Positions 36,203 through 45,139 of a DNA stretch of 64,000 nt are shown piece by piece. Location: positions 1-64,000 of the forward strand of contig NZ_FNBT01000005.1 in assembly GCF_900102425.1 (NCBI RefSeq). The letters run 5' to 3'. Below the pieces are notes generated by a model. That model had not been told where the DNA came from. It searched no databases and was given only the letters and a program-made list of their open reading frames with translations. The stretch's first letter is position 1. Each line of letters starts with the position of its first letter. The DNA is from Blastococcus aurantiacus. Its GTDB lineage: Bacteria > Actinomycetota > Actinomycetes > Mycobacteriales > Geodermatophilaceae. The translations under genes were made by a program, and so were the position numbers.

Positions 36203-36991
36203 CTACCGGGTGTGCTGCCGTTCGAAGGCGAGGCGCAGCCCGTGGACGGTCAGGTCCGGCTCCCGCTCGGAGATCGTCCGGCAGCTGTCGGCCATCAGCG
36301 GGGCCAGCCCCCCGGTGGCGACGACGACCGGCGCGGTGCCGAACTGGGCGACGAGCTCGGCGGCGATGCGGCCGACGAGGCCGTCGACCAGGCCGGCGAA
36401 GCCGAGCACCAGACCGGACTGCAGCGCGGCCACGGTGTTCTTGCCGATGGCGTGCGCGGGGACGGCGAGCTCCACCGAGCGGAGCTGCGCCGCACGGGAG
36501 GCCAGCGCGTCGTGGCTGACCTCCACCCCCGGGGCGAGCGCACCGCCCAGGAACTGACCGTCGGGGCCCACGGCGTCGACGTTGGTCGACGTGCCGAAGT
36601 CGACCACCACCACCGGGCGGCCCGAGCCGTCGGGCCGCCGTCCGAACATCTCGTGCGCGGCGAGTGCGGTGACCACGCGGTCGGCGCCGACCTCGCGGGG
36701 GTTGTCGACGTGCAGGGGAACGCCGGTGCGCACGCCCGGTCCGATGAGGACGACCGGCACCTCGAGGGAGTCCAGCAGCTGGCGCAGTGCCGGCAGCAGC
36801 GCCGGCACGGCGGAGCAGACGGCCACGCCGGTGACCGTCGTGTCCCGGAGCAGGCCGCGCCAGAGCATGCGGAGCTCGTCGGCGGTCGCCCTGGGTGCGG
36901 TGGTGACCCGCCAGCAGTCCAGGCGCCGCGGGCCGTCGAAGGTGGCGAGAACGGTCTGGCTGTTGCCGACGTCGACCGTCAGCAGGGTCAC
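36203..36991 (-). CDS. coaX: Type III pantothenate kinase
   Basis: The GTG at 36991 lies inside a GTGA overlap with the panD stop; the product has 262 residues. It begins [18 protein letters not shown], the phosphate-binding D-x-GN-S motif of CoaX. A second motif [16 protein letters not shown] and the third [10 protein letters not shown] belong to the ASKHA fold. It phosphorylates pantothenate, the first step to coenzyme A, directly after the pantothenate-making enzymes in the same operon. Type III enzymes are not feedback-inhibited by CoA in known cases. Confidence 0.95.
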   Translation of the reverse strand: MTLLTVDVGNSQTVLATFDGPRRLDCWRVTTAPRATADELRMLWRGLLRDTTVTGVAVCSAVPALLPALRQLLDSLEVPVVLIGPGVRTGVPLHVDNPREVGADRVVTALAAHEMFGRRPDGSGRPVVVVDFGTSTNVDAVGPDGQFLGGALAPGVEVSHDALASRAAQLRSVELAVPAHAIGKNTVAALQSGLVLGFAGLVDGLVGRIAAELVAQFGTAPVVVATGGLAPLMADSCRTISEREPDLTVHGLRLAFERQHTR

Positions 36992-37413
36992 CGGACGGGC
37001 ACGCCGAGGTCGCTGCGCCGCTGGTCGGTCGCGCCGGGCACGGGGGCCGAGGGGTCGCCGCCGAGCTCCACGATCCGGTTGTCGGCGTCCACGTGCACGA
37101 CCGTCGGGATGTAGCTCTTGGCCTCGGTCTCGTCCATGAGGCCGTAGCTGATCAGGATGACCATGTCGCCGGGGTGCACCAGGTGCGCGGCCGCGCCGTT
37201 GATGCCGATGACGCCGGTGCCGCGCTCGCCGGGGATGACGTAGGTCTCCAGCCGGGCGCCGTTGGTGATGTCGACGATCGCGACCTGCTCGCCGGGGAGC
37301 AGGTCGGCGGCGTCGAGGAGATCCTCGTCGACGGTCACGGAGCCCACGTAGTGCAGGTCGGCCTGGGTGACCGTCGCGCGGTGGATCTTGGACTTGAGCA
37401 TCATGCGCATCAT
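36988..37413 (-). CDS. panD: Aspartate 1-decarboxylase precursor
   Basis: The 141-residue protein starts [23 protein letters not shown] 37413 overlaps the panC stop. The self-cleavage site is YVGSV, with G24-S25, where processing yields the pyruvoyl group on the larger chain. The rest matches PanD ([21 protein letters not shown]). It makes beta-alanine for pantothenate. Overlaps on both sides (panC and coaX) suggest translational coupling. The C-terminal tail beyond IVEL is low-complexity and charged, as in mycobacteria. Confidence 0.96.
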   Translation of the reverse strand: MMRMMLKSKIHRATVTQADLHYVGSVTVDEDLLDAADLLPGEQVAIVDITNGARLETYVIPGERGTGVIGINGAAAHLVHPGDMVILISYGLMDETEAKSYIPTVVHVDADNRIVELGGDPSAPVPGATDQRRSDLGVPVR

Positions 37414-38258
37414 CGGGTCTCTCCCAGGGTGACGTCGGCGTTGTCGAGGAGCCGGGTGCTGCCGGCGCGGACGGCGACCAGCAGGCGGGCGGGTCCGGCG
37501 GCGGGCGGCGGCCCCAGATCGGTATCGGTGAGTTCGAGGTAGTCCTGGAGCAGGTCGGGGCGGCCGTCCAGGACGGCGCGGGCCGCGGCCAGCACGGCGT
37601 CGGCCCCCTGCGGACCGGCCGCCGCACCGGCGCGCAGCGCGGCCGAGATGGTGGCGGCCGCGGCCCGCTGCTGCGGGTCGAGGTAGCGGTTGCGGCTGGA
37701 CAGGGCCAGGCCGTCGTCCTCCCGGACCGTGGGGACGCCCACCACCTCGACGGGGAGCGCCAGCTCCCGCGCCAGGGCACGGACCAGGGTGAGCTGCTGG
37801 TAGTCCTTCTCGCCGAAGTAGGCGAGGTCCGGCCGCACCAGCCCGAACAGCTTGGCCACGACGGTCAGCACGCCGGCGAAGTGGCCGGGGCGCACCGCGC
37901 CCTCGAGCACCGAGCCGAGCGGTCCGGGCTCGACGGTGACGCCCACCGCGCCGGGTGGGTAGACCTCCTCGACCGGCGGGTGGAAGACCACGTCGGCACC
38001 CTCCTCGGCCACCGCGGCGAGGTCGGCGTCCCAGGTGCGCGGGTAGCGGTCGAAGTCCTCGCCGGGGCCGAACTGGGTCGGATTCACGAAGACGGAGACG
38101 ACGACGGTGGCCGCGCGCTCGCGAGCGGCGCGGACCAGTGTCCGGTGGCCCTCGTGCAGCGCGCCCATGGTCGGCACCAGCGCGACCGGCCCGGGCAGGT
38201 CGGCGAGGAGCTTGCGGAGGTCGGCGACCGTTTCAGCGACGACGGGGCCGCCGGTCAC
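37410..38258 (-). CDS. panC: Pantothenate synthetase
   Basis: The GTG at 38258 is part of a GTGA overlap with the upstream DUF2520 gene; 282 residues. The ATP-binding HxGH motif appears in [15 protein letters not shown], and further active-site stretches are [30 protein letters not shown] and [13 protein letters not shown]. It joins pantoate and beta-alanine in the cytosol, acting as a dimer. panB is not in the window. Confidence 0.97.
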   Translation of the reverse strand: MTGGPVVAETVADLRKLLADLPGPVALVPTMGALHEGHRTLVRAARERAATVVVSVFVNPTQFGPGEDFDRYPRTWDADLAAVAEEGADVVFHPPVEEVYPPGAVGVTVEPGPLGSVLEGAVRPGHFAGVLTVVAKLFGLVRPDLAYFGEKDYQQLTLVRALARELALPVEVVGVPTVREDDGLALSSRNRYLDPQQRAAAATISAALRAGAAAGPQGADAVLAAARAVLDGRPDLLQDYLELTDTDLGPPPAAGPARLLVAVRAGSTRLLDNADVTLGETR

Positions 38259-39199
38259 CGCGAGCCCGCCTCGTCGTGGCTGGTGGCGAGCAGGTCGAGC
38301 AGCGGAGCGCCCTCGTGCCGCTTGAGCCGCCCGGCGGCCAGGGCGCGCTCGGTCGTCCGGCGGGCCATCGCGACGTAGGCGGCGACCGATTCCGGCGCCC
38401 GCTCGGCGAGCGTCTCGAGATGACGGCCGACCGTGCCGACGTCGCCCCGGCTCACCGGCCCGGTGAGGCCGCGGTCGCCGCGGCGCAGGCCGTTGTCCAG
38501 GGCGGCGGTCAGCAGCGGGGCGAGGATCCGGCCCGGCTCCGCGACGCCGGCGGTGCGGAGCAGGTCCGCAGCCTCGGCGACGAGGGTGACCAGGTGGTTG
38601 GCGCCGGTGACCAGCGCTGCGTGGTACAGCGTCCGGTCGGCCTCGGCGACGAAGAAGGGCTCGCCGCCCATCTCCAGGACCAGGGTCTCCGCGACCGGCC
38701 GGTACGCGCGGTGGCTGGTCACCCCGAAGGGGCATCCGATCAGCCGGTCGGCGTCCTCGGCCGCGCCGGTAAAGGTCATGGCCGGGTGCAGCGCGAGCGG
38801 CAGGACACCGGCCCGCTCGGCCGGCGCCAGCACGGCCAGGCCGTGCGCACCGGAGGTGTGGAAGGCCAGCTGGCCGGCCCGCCAGGCGCCGGTCTCGGCG
38901 AGGCCCGCGACCAGCCCGGAGAGCGTGTCGTCCGGGACGGCGAGCACCACGAGGTCCGCCGCGGCGACGACCTGGTCGGCGGGCAGCAGGGGAACGCCGG
39001 GCAGCAGGCGGGCCGCGCGCTCGGCGGAGGCCGTGGAGAGGCCGGAGGCGGCGACGACGTCGTGACCTGCGGCGGAGAGCGCGGCGCCGATGACGGCACC
39101 GACGCGGCCGGCGCCGATGATCCCCACGCGCAGGCGCGCGGGCGCATCGGCCGCTGCGGGGAGTCCGGCAGCGCGGACGGTCCTGCGGACAGCAGGCAT
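38255..39199 (-). CDS. Rossmann-like and DUF2520 domain protein of the pantothenate operon
   Basis: The 314-residue protein has a Rossmann dinucleotide motif [22 protein letters not shown] (about 25-46), then [13 protein letters not shown], and the DUF2520 helical domain with HPAMTFTG near 140 and [19 protein letters not shown] near 190. The fold resembles ketopantoate reductase-like and 6-phosphogluconate-type oxidoreductases. It is the first gene of the operon with panC, panD and coaX, as in Mycobacterium. A role as an alternative ketopantoate reductase is an attractive inference but not shown. The 276 bp upstream (39200-39475) holds only promoter space for this gene and the divergent SDR. 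Confidence 0.88.
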   Translation of the reverse strand: MPAVRRTVRAAGLPAAADAPARLRVGIIGAGRVGAVIGAALSAAGHDVVAASGLSTASAERAARLLPGVPLLPADQVVAAADLVVLAVPDDTLSGLVAGLAETGAWRAGQLAFHTSGAHGLAVLAPAERAGVLPLALHPAMTFTGAAEDADRLIGCPFGVTSHRAYRPVAETLVLEMGGEPFFVAEADRTLYHAALVTGANHLVTLVAEAADLLRTAGVAEPGRILAPLLTAALDNGLRRGDRGLTGPVSRGDVGTVGRHLETLAERAPESVAAYVAMARRTTERALAAGRLKRHEGAPLLDLLATSHDEAGSR

Positions 39200-39475
39200 C
39201 GGGGCACCTCTCGTTCCAGTCCCGAGCGGGTACCGGACGTCGGTTCACGGTTCCCTGGTCGGGAACCGGGTCGTGCTGGTCGTGCGGGCGGTGCGACGTG
39301 TCCCTGCTGCAACCGTGGTGTGTCGCGCAGGGGAACGTCGCAGGCGAGTGTGGAACTCCCCCGTCCGCCGTGCAACGCGCGAGGGGTGTGGCATGCCTCA
39401 CCCGAGGTGGGTTCCGGCCGGGAGAGGGCCGCCCCTAACGTGACCGCGAACACCCCTACATCGACTGGAGACGGC

Positions 39476-40225
39476 GTGGACAGCTTCGAGGGACGGACCG
39501 CACTGGTGACCGGCGGCAGCCGTGGGATCGGTCTCGGCATCGCCGAGAGCCTGGTGAAGCGGGGGGCCAAGGTCGTGCTGACGGCGCGGAAGCCCGAGGC
39601 GCTCGCCGAGGCGGTGGAGTCGCTGGGCGGCTCCGACGTCGCGGTCGCGGTGGCGGGCAACGCCGGCGACGCCGAGCACCGCGCCACGGCGGTGCGCACC
39701 GCCGTGGAGACCTTCGGCAGCCTGGACATGCTGGTCGGCAACGTGGGCATCAACCCGGTCTACGGCCCGATGATGGACCTCGACCTCGGCGCCTTCCGCA
39801 AGATCCTCGACACGAACGTGGTGTCGGCCCTGGACCTGGTCCAGCAGGCCTGGCGGGCGTGGATGTCCGAGCACGGCGGCTCGGTGCTCTTCGTGGCCTC
39901 GGTGGCCGGCCTGCGGTCGTCGCCGATGATCGGCGGCTACGGCGTGAGCAAGGCGGCCCTCATCAACCTGACCACGCAGCTCGCGGTGGAGATGGGCCCG
40001 AAGGTCCGGGTCAACGCCGTGGCCCCCGCCGTCGTGAAGACCCGCTTCGCCGAGGCGCTGTACGAGGGCCGCGAGGAGGAGGTCGCCGCCGGCTACCCGG
40101 TGGGCCGGCTCGGCGTCCCGGAGGACATCGGCGAGGCCGCGGCCTACCTGCTGGGCGACGGCGCCGGCTGGGTCACCGGCCAGACACTGGTCCTCGACGG
40201 CGGTTCCGGCTCGCGCGGCCGCTAG
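39476..40225 (+). CDS. Short-chain dehydrogenase/reductase, FabG-like
   Basis: The GTG at 39476 gives 249 residues. The cofactor motif TGGSRGIGLGIAESL (about 12-26), the NVGIN stretch that replaces the usual NNAG, the catalytic serine in VASVAG and the Y-x-x-x-K in GGYGVSKAAL are in the right order. VRVNAVAPAVVKT and the C-terminal GQTLVLDGG complete the pattern of a classical SDR. It should use NAD(P)H on a small ketone or alcohol; the substrate is unknown. It diverges from the pantothenate operon with 276 bp between starts; TAACGT at 39436-39441 could be its -10. Confidence 0.92.
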   Translation: MDSFEGRTALVTGGSRGIGLGIAESLVKRGAKVVLTARKPEALAEAVESLGGSDVAVAVAGNAGDAEHRATAVRTAVETFGSLDMLVGNVGINPVYGPMMDLDLGAFRKILDTNVVSALDLVQQAWRAWMSEHGGSVLFVASVAGLRSSPMIGGYGVSKAALINLTTQLAVEMGPKVRVNAVAPAVVKTRFAEALYEGREEEVAAGYPVGRLGVPEDIGEAAAYLLGDGAGWVTGQTLVLDGGSGSRGR

Positions 40226-40250
40226 TCCCCGACCGCCGGGTCCCGCCCGC

Positions 40251-41771
40251 CTACTCCCGGCCGAGGACGCGGGAGAGCACGTCGTCGGCGTCGTCGTCGT
40301 CCCGGTAGCGCCGGCGCCGGCGGCCGCCAGTCGCCGGGCTCACCCCGTTCTCGGCCAGGATCTCCGCCAGCCGGTTGCCGCTGCCCGGGGACGTCGTCGG
40401 CCCGGCGGCGGGCACCGGGGGCTGGACGACCGGTGCCGCTGGTGCGACGGCGGACGCTGACGGTTCCGGCATCGCGACGCGGTAGCCGCCACGGTCCTCG
40501 ATCCGTCTGCGGGGCGTCGGGCTCGGCCGCTCCGCCGTCCGCGCCTCCGCCTCGGGCACCGGGGGCAGCTCCACGTCGTCCCCGCGCCGCCGCCGCGGTG
40601 TGGGCTGCGGGGGCGTCGGGGACGGCTGCCAGGCGGGTGATTCGGCCGGGGTGTCGAGCAGCTCGCGGGCGACCAGCCAGTCCAACGGGGAGGGCGGCGG
40701 GTCGACAGGAGGCGGCGGCTCGACCGGAGCCGGCGGCGGCGGCGGTTCCGCGTGCGCCGCCTGCGGCAGCAGCGGGAAGGACATCGTCGACGGAGCGGCG
40801 GCGACCGGGTCCACCGGCGCGGACCGCGCGGGAGCAGGGCTCGGCGGCGCGCCGGCCGCCGAGGGAGGCGGCCCCAGGCGCGAGGGCTGCGGCCCCGCGA
40901 ACGTCGTCGTGGGGGGTGCCGGCGGGGTCCACGCCGCGGCGGTGTGTGTCTCGCGGGGGCGCGGCTCGGAAGGCGGGCGGACGTCGGTCCGCTCCACCCG
41001 CACCTGCTCGACGTGACGGGTCTCGCGGGGCTCGTCCAGACGCACGGCCGGCCAGCCGCCGGTCAGCTCGCGCGGTGTCTCCTCGTTCCAGACGGCGTCC
41101 AGCGTGCGGGTGGGCTCCCCCGGCAGCCGGCTGGCCTGGGTGCGCATGACGATCCGCTCGATCAGCATCTCCGACGACAGCTGCTCGGTCAGCTCCGCGC
41201 GCAGGCGGCCCATGTCGTCGCGCAGCTCGTGCAGCTGGCCCAGTTCCTGCCGCAGCGAGCCCAACGCCAGGATGTCGTCGCGCATCGCGGCAACGCGGGC
41301 CACCTCGTCGCGCAGGGCGGCGAGCCCCGCGATCTCCGAGCCCAGGGCCGCCACGCCCGCCACCTGGTCGCGCAGGTCCGCGAGCGCCGTGAGCTCGGAG
41401 CGGAGGGCGTCGAGCTCCTCGCGCATCCCCTGCTCGGACTCCCGGCGGAGTTCGTTCTCCAGCTCCAGCTCGTACTCGCGCCGGGCGGCCACCTCGAGGT
41501 CGAGCTCGTGCTCGTAGGCGCGGCGCAGCTGCGCCTCGCGGGCCGCGGCCGCCGCGCGATCACCACCGCGACGGCCGGCGGCGAAGGTCGCGAGGACGAA
41601 GGCCCAGGCCACGGCGACGACGGCGATGCGCAGGTACTGCGGGTTGTCGGTGAGGAAGACCGCCAGGGTGGCGCCGGCCGCCAGCAGGAAGCCCGCCCCC
41701 GCCATCAGGGAGCGCCGGCCGGGGACGTCGGGGCCGCCGGTGGCGACGTCGTCGTCCGGGCGGCGGGGCAT
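40251..41771 (-). CDS. DUF6779-like membrane protein with coiled coil and proline-rich tail
   Basis: The ATG at 41771 gives 506 residues. Two membrane helices occupy about 20-65. A long coiled coil spans about 70-205 and contains near-repeats of the form LRDQVAGVAALGSEIAGLAAL. The remaining 290 residues are Pro/Ala/Arg-rich and probably disordered, closing with an acidic-arginine tail RRRRRYRDDDDADDVLSRVL. The family resembles the conserved [15 protein letters not shown] DUF6779 proteins, which sit near the panC locus in many genomes. An envelope or division scaffolding role is possible but unproven. Confidence 0.75.
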   Translation of the reverse strand: MPRRPDDDVATGGPDVPGRRSLMAGAGFLLAAGATLAVFLTDNPQYLRIAVVAVAWAFVLATFAAGRRGGDRAAAAAREAQLRRAYEHELDLEVAARREYELELENELRRESEQGMREELDALRSELTALADLRDQVAGVAALGSEIAGLAALRDEVARVAAMRDDILALGSLRQELGQLHELRDDMGRLRAELTEQLSSEMLIERIVMRTQASRLPGEPTRTLDAVWNEETPRELTGGWPAVRLDEPRETRHVEQVRVERTDVRPPSEPRPRETHTAAAWTPPAPPTTTFAGPQPSRLGPPPSAAGAPPSPAPARSAPVDPVAAAPSTMSFPLLPQAAHAEPPPPPAPVEPPPPVDPPPSPLDWLVARELLDTPAESPAWQPSPTPPQPTPRRRRGDDVELPPVPEAEARTAERPSPTPRRRIEDRGGYRVAMPEPSASAVAPAAPVVQPPVPAAGPTTSPGSGNRLAEILAENGVSPATGGRRRRRYRDDDDADDVLSRVLGRE

Positions 41772-41861
41772 GCACCTAGCGTAGCGGCGCGCGACCCTCC
41801 GTCCCACTCTCCGTCAGTGGTCCGGTCATGACTCGTGGCGCGCGGCTGCCACAGTGGGCCG

Positions 41862-42470
41862 GTGACCCTGACGCTGCTGGACTGGCGCCGCCGCACCGCC
41901 GCGCTGTACTCCGCCGCCCGCGCGGCGGCCGACCCCGAGGCGGGCTGGCGGACGTGGCGGGACGGGCGGGACGAGCTGTTCGCCGGCCATCCCGACTCCC
42001 CGCTGGACGCCGCCAGACGGGAGACGTTCGACGGGCTGCCGTTCCTGCCCTACGACCCGGCACTGCGGTTCGAGCCCGCGCTGGAGCCGGCCGGGACCGC
42101 CCGGCTGGAGGTCCCCACCGCCGCCGACGGGAACGTCCCGCTGGAGCGGATCGGCGCGGTGACCCTGCCGCGACTGGGCCGGCTCGACGTGTGGTGGGTC
42201 GCCCTGTACGGCGGCGGCGTCTTCGTGCCCCTGCGCGACGGCACGGCCGGGCAGGGGACCTACGGCGGTGGCCGCTACCTGCTCGACACCGTCAAGGGCG
42301 CCGACCTCGGCAGCGCGAACGGACGGCTGGTGGTCGACCTCAACTTCGCCTACCACCCGTCCTGCGCCTACGACCCGCGCTGGTCGTGCCCGCTGGCACC
42401 CGAGGGGAATCGGATCGAGGCGCCGGTCGCCGCCGGGGAGCAGTTGCCCCCCGGCGGCTGGTACTCGTGA
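41862..42470 (+). CDS. DUF1684-family protein
   Basis: The GTG at 41862 gives 202 residues. It starts LTLLDWRRRTAALYSAARAA and has the DUF1684 blocks: DELFAGHPDSPLDAARRETFDGLPFLPYDPALRF (about 43-76), and the C-terminal LVVDLNFAYHPSCAYDPRWSCPLAP, followed by EGNRIEAPVAAGE. These cytosolic beta-rich proteins are widespread but have no defined function. It is divergent from the DUF6779-like gene and convergent with the osmoprotectant-binding protein gene. Confidence 0.88.
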   Translation: MTLTLLDWRRRTAALYSAARAAADPEAGWRTWRDGRDELFAGHPDSPLDAARRETFDGLPFLPYDPALRFEPALEPAGTARLEVPTAADGNVPLERIGAVTLPRLGRLDVWWVALYGGGVFVPLRDGTAGQGTYGGGRYLLDTVKGADLGSANGRLVVDLNFAYHPSCAYDPRWSCPLAPEGNRIEAPVAAGEQLPPGGWYS

Positions 42471-42485
42471 CGTACTGGAACGGCT

Positions 42486-42538
42486 CCCGTGCAGGGCCCC
42501 GCCGCGAGCCTGCGAGCGGTGGGGGGCACGGGGGTCCT
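42486..42538. repeat. Nested-hairpin intergenic repeat, copy 2
   Basis: The outer stem is CCCGTGC (42486-42492) with GCACGGG (42526-42532); the inner stem is CCCCGCCGC (42497-42505) with GCGGTGGGG (42516-42524), one G-T pair in otherwise perfect pairing. GGGGGTCCTC then leads into the stop of the binding-protein gene. It lies between two convergent genes and can serve as terminator for both. Confidence 0.8.
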
Positions 42539-42539
42539 C

Positions 42540-43547
42540 TTACTGAGCGAGGGCGCCGTCGGAGCTGAAGACCAGGCCGATGGACACCTCGCCCTGCGTG
42601 ATGGCCGCCTTGGTCAGCGGGCCGCCCTCGTCGTACTCCTGGAAGGAGTCGAACTCCAGGCCGTAGGTCTCCTCGAGGCCGAGCTGGCACTGCGGGCGGG
42701 TCGGGCACTCGCCGGGCCCACCGAGGCTCAGCGAGCCGTCACCGCACGCGTCGGCGAGCTCCGAGAGGGTCGTGACCCCCAGCTCGTCGGCGAACTCCTG
42801 CGTGACCGCGAAGGCGTTCTGGTCGGCGGCCTCGGCCGGCTCCCCGAAGACCAGCCCGGCCTGTTCGGCCAGCGGGGTGAGCTCCTCGAGCGTGGCGTCG
42901 ACGTCGCCGGAGGCCACCCCCTCGGCGTCGGCACCGTTGAGCTGCCGGTTGATGATGTCGGTGACCGTGGCCAGGTACTCGGGGAAGGCCTGGATCTCGC
43001 CGCGCTGGAGGGCGGGCAGGTACAGCTCCCGGTTGCCGACGGTCTGCACCGAGGCGTCGAACCCGGCCGCGTCGAGGACGTCGGCGTAGATCGTGGCCAG
43101 GATCTGGGACTCGGTGAACCCGGCCGCACCCACCACGACGGCGCCGCTGCCGCCGGTAGCACCGGAGCCCAGGTCCTGCTCCTCGACGTAGCCCGCAGCG
43201 ACCTCCTCGACCGCCTGGCGCTCGACGTCGACGGCGGCGTTCATCTCGATGAGGTCCTCGGTGGTGAGCACCGCGGAGACCGCGTTCAGCGTCTCCAGCA
43301 GCGCCGGGTTGGCCGCGGCGGCCGCCGCGTTCACCGCCGGGATGATGTTGTCCGCGTTCTGCAGCTGCTGGTCGTCCTCGAGGACGACCAGCTGGTCACC
43401 GGCGACGGGGGCGCACGCCTCGCCCGACGCCTGGTTGCTGCCGCCCTCGTCGCCCCCACCGGTGCCGGAGGAGCCGGACTCCCCGCATGCCGCCGTCACC
43501 AGGGCGGTGAGGGCCAGGGGGAGGATGTACCGGGTACGCGCGCGCAT
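42540..43547 (-). CDS. Osmoprotectant ABC transporter binding protein, apparently circularly permuted
   Basis: The ATG at 43547 gives a 335-residue lipoprotein (lipobox AAC, lipidated at C21). In OpuCC/OsmF-type proteins the order is: start (FTE...IL), middle, TDGR loop, then LVVLEDD and the helical end. Here the end comes first: DQLVVLEDDQQLQNADNIIP (51-70) and LTTEDLIEMNAAVDVERQAVEEVAAGY (95-120). The usual start, VVVGAAGFTESQILATIYAD (137-156), follows. The protein finishes at GEVSIGLVFSSDGALAQ, exactly where LVVLEDD would normally continue. Family known: binds glycine betaine, choline or carnitine outside the membrane. Permutation is read directly; effect on ligand is unknown. Confidence 0.88.
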   Translation of the reverse strand: MRARTRYILPLALTALVTAACGESGSSGTGGGDEGGSNQASGEACAPVAGDQLVVLEDDQQLQNADNIIPAVNAAAAAANPALLETLNAVSAVLTTEDLIEMNAAVDVERQAVEEVAAGYVEEQDLGSGATGGSGAVVVGAAGFTESQILATIYADVLDAAGFDASVQTVGNRELYLPALQRGEIQAFPEYLATVTDIINRQLNGADAEGVASGDVDATLEELTPLAEQAGLVFGEPAEAADQNAFAVTQEFADELGVTTLSELADACGDGSLSLGGPGECPTRPQCQLGLEETYGLEFDSFQEYDEGGPLTKAAITQGEVSIGLVFSSDGALAQ

Positions 43548-43689
43548 GCTTGCCCGCCTTCTGTGTCCCGTGGCCCCGTCTTGGACCACGCGTGTCTGGC
43601 GGGAGGACTCCCGCGCTCCCCATCGAACTCGGCAGGTCGGTGGGGCGCAATGCATTTCGGGGCCCGTTAGCGAGACGTGACCCCGTGGG

Positions 43690-44418
43690 TCAGAGCGGGA
43701 CGCCCGCCGCCGTGGGCTCGGGCACCGGGGAGTTCCTCCGGGCGGTGAGGAAGGGCAGCCGCTTCTCCCCCGGGGTGAGCGCCCAGGACACGGCCACGAG
43801 GAGCAGCTCGGTGAGCACGGCGAGGGCGGCGACCAGGATCGCCCCGGCGACGACGGCGCCGTAGTCCTGCTGGCGGAAGCCGAGCGTGATGATCCGGCCG
43901 AGCCCTCCGCCGGCCACCAGCGCGGCGAGCGTGGCCGTGGCGACCACCTGCACCGCCGCCGTCCGCACGCCGGTCATCAGCAGCGGCATGGCCAGCGGCA
44001 GCTCCACCCGCGTGGCCACCTGCCGCTCGGAGAAGCCCATGGCCCGGGCGGCCTCGACGACGTCCCGGTCCACGCCGCGGAACCCGACGTAGGTGTTGGT
44101 CAGCATCGGGGGGACGGCGAAGACGGCCAGCGCGATCGTCGTCGCCGTCGGCCCGAAGCCGATCGGGGTGACGGCGAAGACGGTGAGCAGCGCCAGCGTC
44201 GGCACGGCGCGCGAGACGTTCGACAGCGCCACCGTGAAGCCACCGCCCCGGCCGGTGTGCCCGAGCAGCATGCCCACCGGCACCGCCACCACCAGGGCGG
44301 CCAGCACCGCGAGGGCGGAGATCCGCAGGTGCTCGACGAGCAGGTCGAGGATGCCGTCCCGCTTCGTCCAGTTGAACGGGTCGTTGAGGTAGCGGATCGC
44401 GTCGCCGAACCGGTTCAC
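43690..44418 (-). CDS. Osmoprotectant ABC transporter permease (second)
   Basis: The GTG at 44418 overlaps the stop of the other permease gene (GTGA). The 242-residue product has about five or six membrane helices and the inner-membrane ABC permease signature FRGVDRDVVEAARAMGFSERQVATRVELPLAMPLL, the EAA loop that contacts the ATPase. It resembles OpuCB/OpuCD and OsmW/Y proteins. A 142-bp gap separates it from the binding-protein gene, with no extra gene in it. Confidence 0.92.
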   Translation of the reverse strand: MNRFGDAIRYLNDPFNWTKRDGILDLLVEHLRISALAVLAALVVAVPVGMLLGHTGRGGGFTVALSNVSRAVPTLALLTVFAVTPIGFGPTATTIALAVFAVPPMLTNTYVGFRGVDRDVVEAARAMGFSERQVATRVELPLAMPLLMTGVRTAAVQVVATATLAALVAGGGLGRIITLGFRQQDYGAVVAGAILVAALAVLTELLLVAVSWALTPGEKRLPFLTARRNSPVPEPTAAGVPL

Positions 44419-45113
44419 GCCCGCACCCCCCGCGCCCACGGGGTCAGCAGCCGCTCGGCCCCCGCGAGGAGGAGGTCGGCGAGCAGCGCCAGCAGGACGC
44501 AGCCCAGCGCCCCGGTGACGATCTGCGCCCGGTAGAAGTTCGCGGCGAACCCGCCGGTGATGAGCTGGCCCAGCCCGCCGTGGCCGACGATCACGCCCAC
44601 GGTGACCAGGGCGACGGTCGACACGGTGGCGACGCGGATGCCGGCGATGAACGCCGGCAGGGACAGCGGCAGGTCGACCTGCCAGAACAACCGCGTCGGG
44701 CCGTAGCCCATCCCGCGAGCGGCCTCGCGGACGTCGTCGGGCACCGCCTGCAGGCCGGCGAGGAAGTTCCGCACCAGGATCACCAGCGAGTAGAGCACCA
44801 GGCCGATCAGCACCGTCGTCGTCGTCAGGCCGGTGACCGGTGCGACGAAGGCGAACATGGCCAGGGACGGGATCGTGTAGATGAGGGTGGAGGTCACCAG
44901 GACCGGGCCGGCCAGCCACCGGCTGCGGCGCGCCAGCACGGCCAGCGGCAGGGCGATCAGCGCACCGAGGACGACGGCGGCCACCGTCAACCGGACGTGC
45001 TCGCCGAGGAGGCGCAGGATGGACTCACGGTTGTCGATCACGTAGGAAAGGTCGAACCACGGGTTCGGGGCTGCGTCGACCGCCAGCACCGCACCGTCCA
45101 CCGCGTTCAGCAT
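44415..45113 (-). CDS. Osmoprotectant ABC transporter permease (first)
   Basis: The ATG at 45113 gives 232 residues with six probable membrane helices. The EAA loop reads PDDVREAARGMGYGPTRLFWQVDLPLSLPAFIAGIR, and VTVGVIVGHGGLGQLITGG is typical of glycine betaine permeases. Only 26 bp separate its start from the divergent ATPase gene start, which leaves almost no room for two standard promoters; either one transcript begins inside the opposite gene or a start has been set too far upstream. Confidence 0.92.
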   Translation of the reverse strand: MLNAVDGAVLAVDAAPNPWFDLSYVIDNRESILRLLGEHVRLTVAAVVLGALIALPLAVLARRSRWLAGPVLVTSTLIYTIPSLAMFAFVAPVTGLTTTTVLIGLVLYSLVILVRNFLAGLQAVPDDVREAARGMGYGPTRLFWQVDLPLSLPAFIAGIRVATVSTVALVTVGVIVGHGGLGQLITGGFAANFYRAQIVTGALGCVLLALLADLLLAGAERLLTPWARGVRA

Positions 45114-45139
45114 CGAGCGCGCACCAGGGAGGCCACGTC

